Of a stretch of DNA of 6,930 bases, positions 6,334-6,930 are shown in pieces. Numbering within the stretch: the first letter of the stretch is position 1; the number at the start of each line of letters is the position of its first letter. Position numbers and translations under genes: made by a program. The stretch is from Bacillota bacterium. Lineage in GTDB: Bacteria; Bacillota; Bacilli; Alicyclobacillales; Alicyclobacillaceae. The notes under the pieces are model-generated. The model was not told the DNA's origin. It was given only the letters and a program-made list of their open reading frames with translations, and did no database searches. Where the stretch lies: positions 1 through 6,930 of the forward strand of contig JAKADF010000179.1 of the NCBI GenBank assembly GCA_021820805.1. The letters are read 5' to 3'.

Positions 6334-6461
6334 TTGCTCCGGAATTGTACTTAGAGAATTGTGTGAATTCATGATGAACCAAGGTACGAAAGAGAATAAG
6401 CAAAACCCGAACGATGAACTACACGGATTTTGCTCATTCACATAGAGTACGAAGTCACAAT

Positions 6462-6496
6462 TAAACTGCATTAAAATCTAGAATTAATTCAGTTTA
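6462..6496 (-). terminator. AT-rich hairpin at the end of the transporter gene (weak terminator candidate)
   Basis: TAAACTGCATTAA (6462-6474) pairs with TTAATTCAGTTTA (6484-6496) with a single mismatch, leaving a nine-base loop. One arm includes the stop codon of the minus-strand transporter gene. No long T-tract follows on the minus strand, so it may only partly stop transcription and some read-through into the regulator gene is possible. Confidence 0.35.
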
Positions 6497-6930
6497 GTGC
6501 GATAGTTTTCCGACCGGAAGAATATCCTTTCCGAACATATGGTTGATGATATCCGATGCGGCAATGTAGTATACCAAGGTAGCTAGCAGAATGCCTGCCC
6601 ATCCGGAAAGATGGATTGCTCCTACATGATTTGTAGACATTCCATATGACGCAGAAATGAGTAAAACATCAAGTAGAACAAATGCGAGTATTAGAGCAAT
6701 ATTCGTTTTGAATGAGGCAACCAGCATGTAAGTAGTAAAGATAATCCATACACCGAGAAAGAGCGCCATCACCACACCGCGATGTTCTGGGGGGATTTTA
6801 TCGATATAAAATGTATCAAACAACGCAAAGCTTATCCAAAAGGCGCCAAATGATGTAAAAATGATGCCCGGAAAAAGACGGTTATGAACCAACTCCCAAA
6901 AGCCTATAACCATTTGAACAAATCCAGCAT
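6494..6930 (-). CDS. satP: SatP/YaaH (GPR1/FUN34) family acetate/succinate transporter, C-terminal part
   Basis: The open frame continues past the ATG at 6913 to the window edge; the extra codons read AGFVQ before MVIGFWELV. This looks like the family's normal interior sequence, so the true start lies beyond 6930. About 144 residues are visible; whole members are about 190-210. Four hydrophobic segments are seen: FPGIIFTSFGAFWISFALF, the stretch around ALFLGVWIIFTTYML, IALILAFVLLDVLLI, and HLSGWAGILLATLVYYIAA. The first contains the family's T-S-[YF]-G-[SA]-FW motif. The C-terminal NHMFGKDILPVG matches the conserved N-x2-FG-x3-LP-[IV]-G end. These are six-helix inner-membrane proteins that move acetate and succinate with protons. 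The gene is read in the same direction as the regulator, 195 bases upstream of it. Acetate/succinate transport would suit a pathway ending in acetyl-CoA and succinyl-CoA, but that link is inference. Confidence 0.88.
   Translation of the reverse strand, partial: AGFVQMVIGFWELVHNRLFPGIIFTSFGAFWISFALFDTFYIDKIPPEHRGVVMALFLGVWIIFTTYMLVASFKTNIALILAFVLLDVLLISASYGMSTNHVGAIHLSGWAGILLATLVYYIAASDIINHMFGKDILPVGKLSH

Noticed and set aside
6299..6403. N-terminal extension of the GntR regulator from TTG 6403
   Set aside because: The extension has no resemblance to the family, lacks a ribosome site, and overlaps the promoter-like sequence.
6481..6490. Ten-base palindrome GAATTAATTC as an operator
   Set aside because: It lies in an AT-rich stretch beside the transporter stop codon and is better explained as part of the larger hairpin at 6462-6496.
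1..6930. CRISPR array, insertion sequence, tRNA/rRNA, phage or defence genes
   Set aside because: No repeat-spacer pattern, transposase-like protein, terminal inverted repeats or RNA gene signature was seen on either strand; the window reads as a catabolic operon plus regulator and transporter.

Overview
This window holds the 3' part of an aerobic phenylacetate (phenylacetyl-CoA) degradation operon, followed by a convergent GntR-family regulator and a partial acetate/succinate transporter gene. The strong AGGAGG-type ribosome sites, the moderately AT-rich DNA and the protein sequences point to a Bacillota organism (Bacillales-like). This taxonomic reading is by eye and was not searched.

Plus strand, positions 1 to 5444. 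The first 155 bases encode the last 50 residues of a PaaK-type phenylacetate-CoA ligase. Next come a small EthD-domain protein (200-514), a catalytically complete 3-hydroxyacyl-CoA dehydrogenase of the PaaH kind (573-1427), and an overlapping second dehydrogenase-family protein that has lost most of its catalytic residues (1414-2178). A PaaI hotdog thioesterase (2215-2655), a PaaJ/PcaF-type thiolase broken by a frameshift and apparent small deletion near 3490-3502 (2689-3865), and an aldehyde dehydrogenase (3960-5444) complete the run. Genes are closely spaced (up to about 95 bases) and in one direction, so they probably form one transcript whose promoter lies upstream of the window. A long hairpin at 5516-5558 closes it.

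Minus strand, positions 5639 to 6930. A 219-residue GntR/FCD regulator (5639-6298) converges on the operon. It has a promoter-like sequence so close to its ATG that the message may be leaderless. Upstream of it on the same strand lies the 3' part of a SatP/YaaH-family transporter gene that runs off the window.

Inferred joint role: PaaK makes phenylacetyl-CoA. Ring epoxidation and isomerisation enzymes (not in this window) convert it, and a stand-alone aldehyde dehydrogenase could oxidise the ring-opened semialdehyde or else supply phenylacetate from phenylacetaldehyde. PaaH oxidises 3-hydroxyadipyl-CoA, PaaJ cleaves the 3-oxoacyl-CoA to acetyl-CoA and succinyl-CoA, and PaaI hydrolyses stalled CoA esters. 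As written, the sequence has a broken thiolase, so either the pathway depends on another thiolase or the lesion is a sequencing or assembly error. I found no CRISPR array, insertion sequence, tRNA, rRNA or defence system. The most unusual items are the split active/inactive dehydrogenase pair, the thiolase lesion and the EthD-like protein of unknown role.
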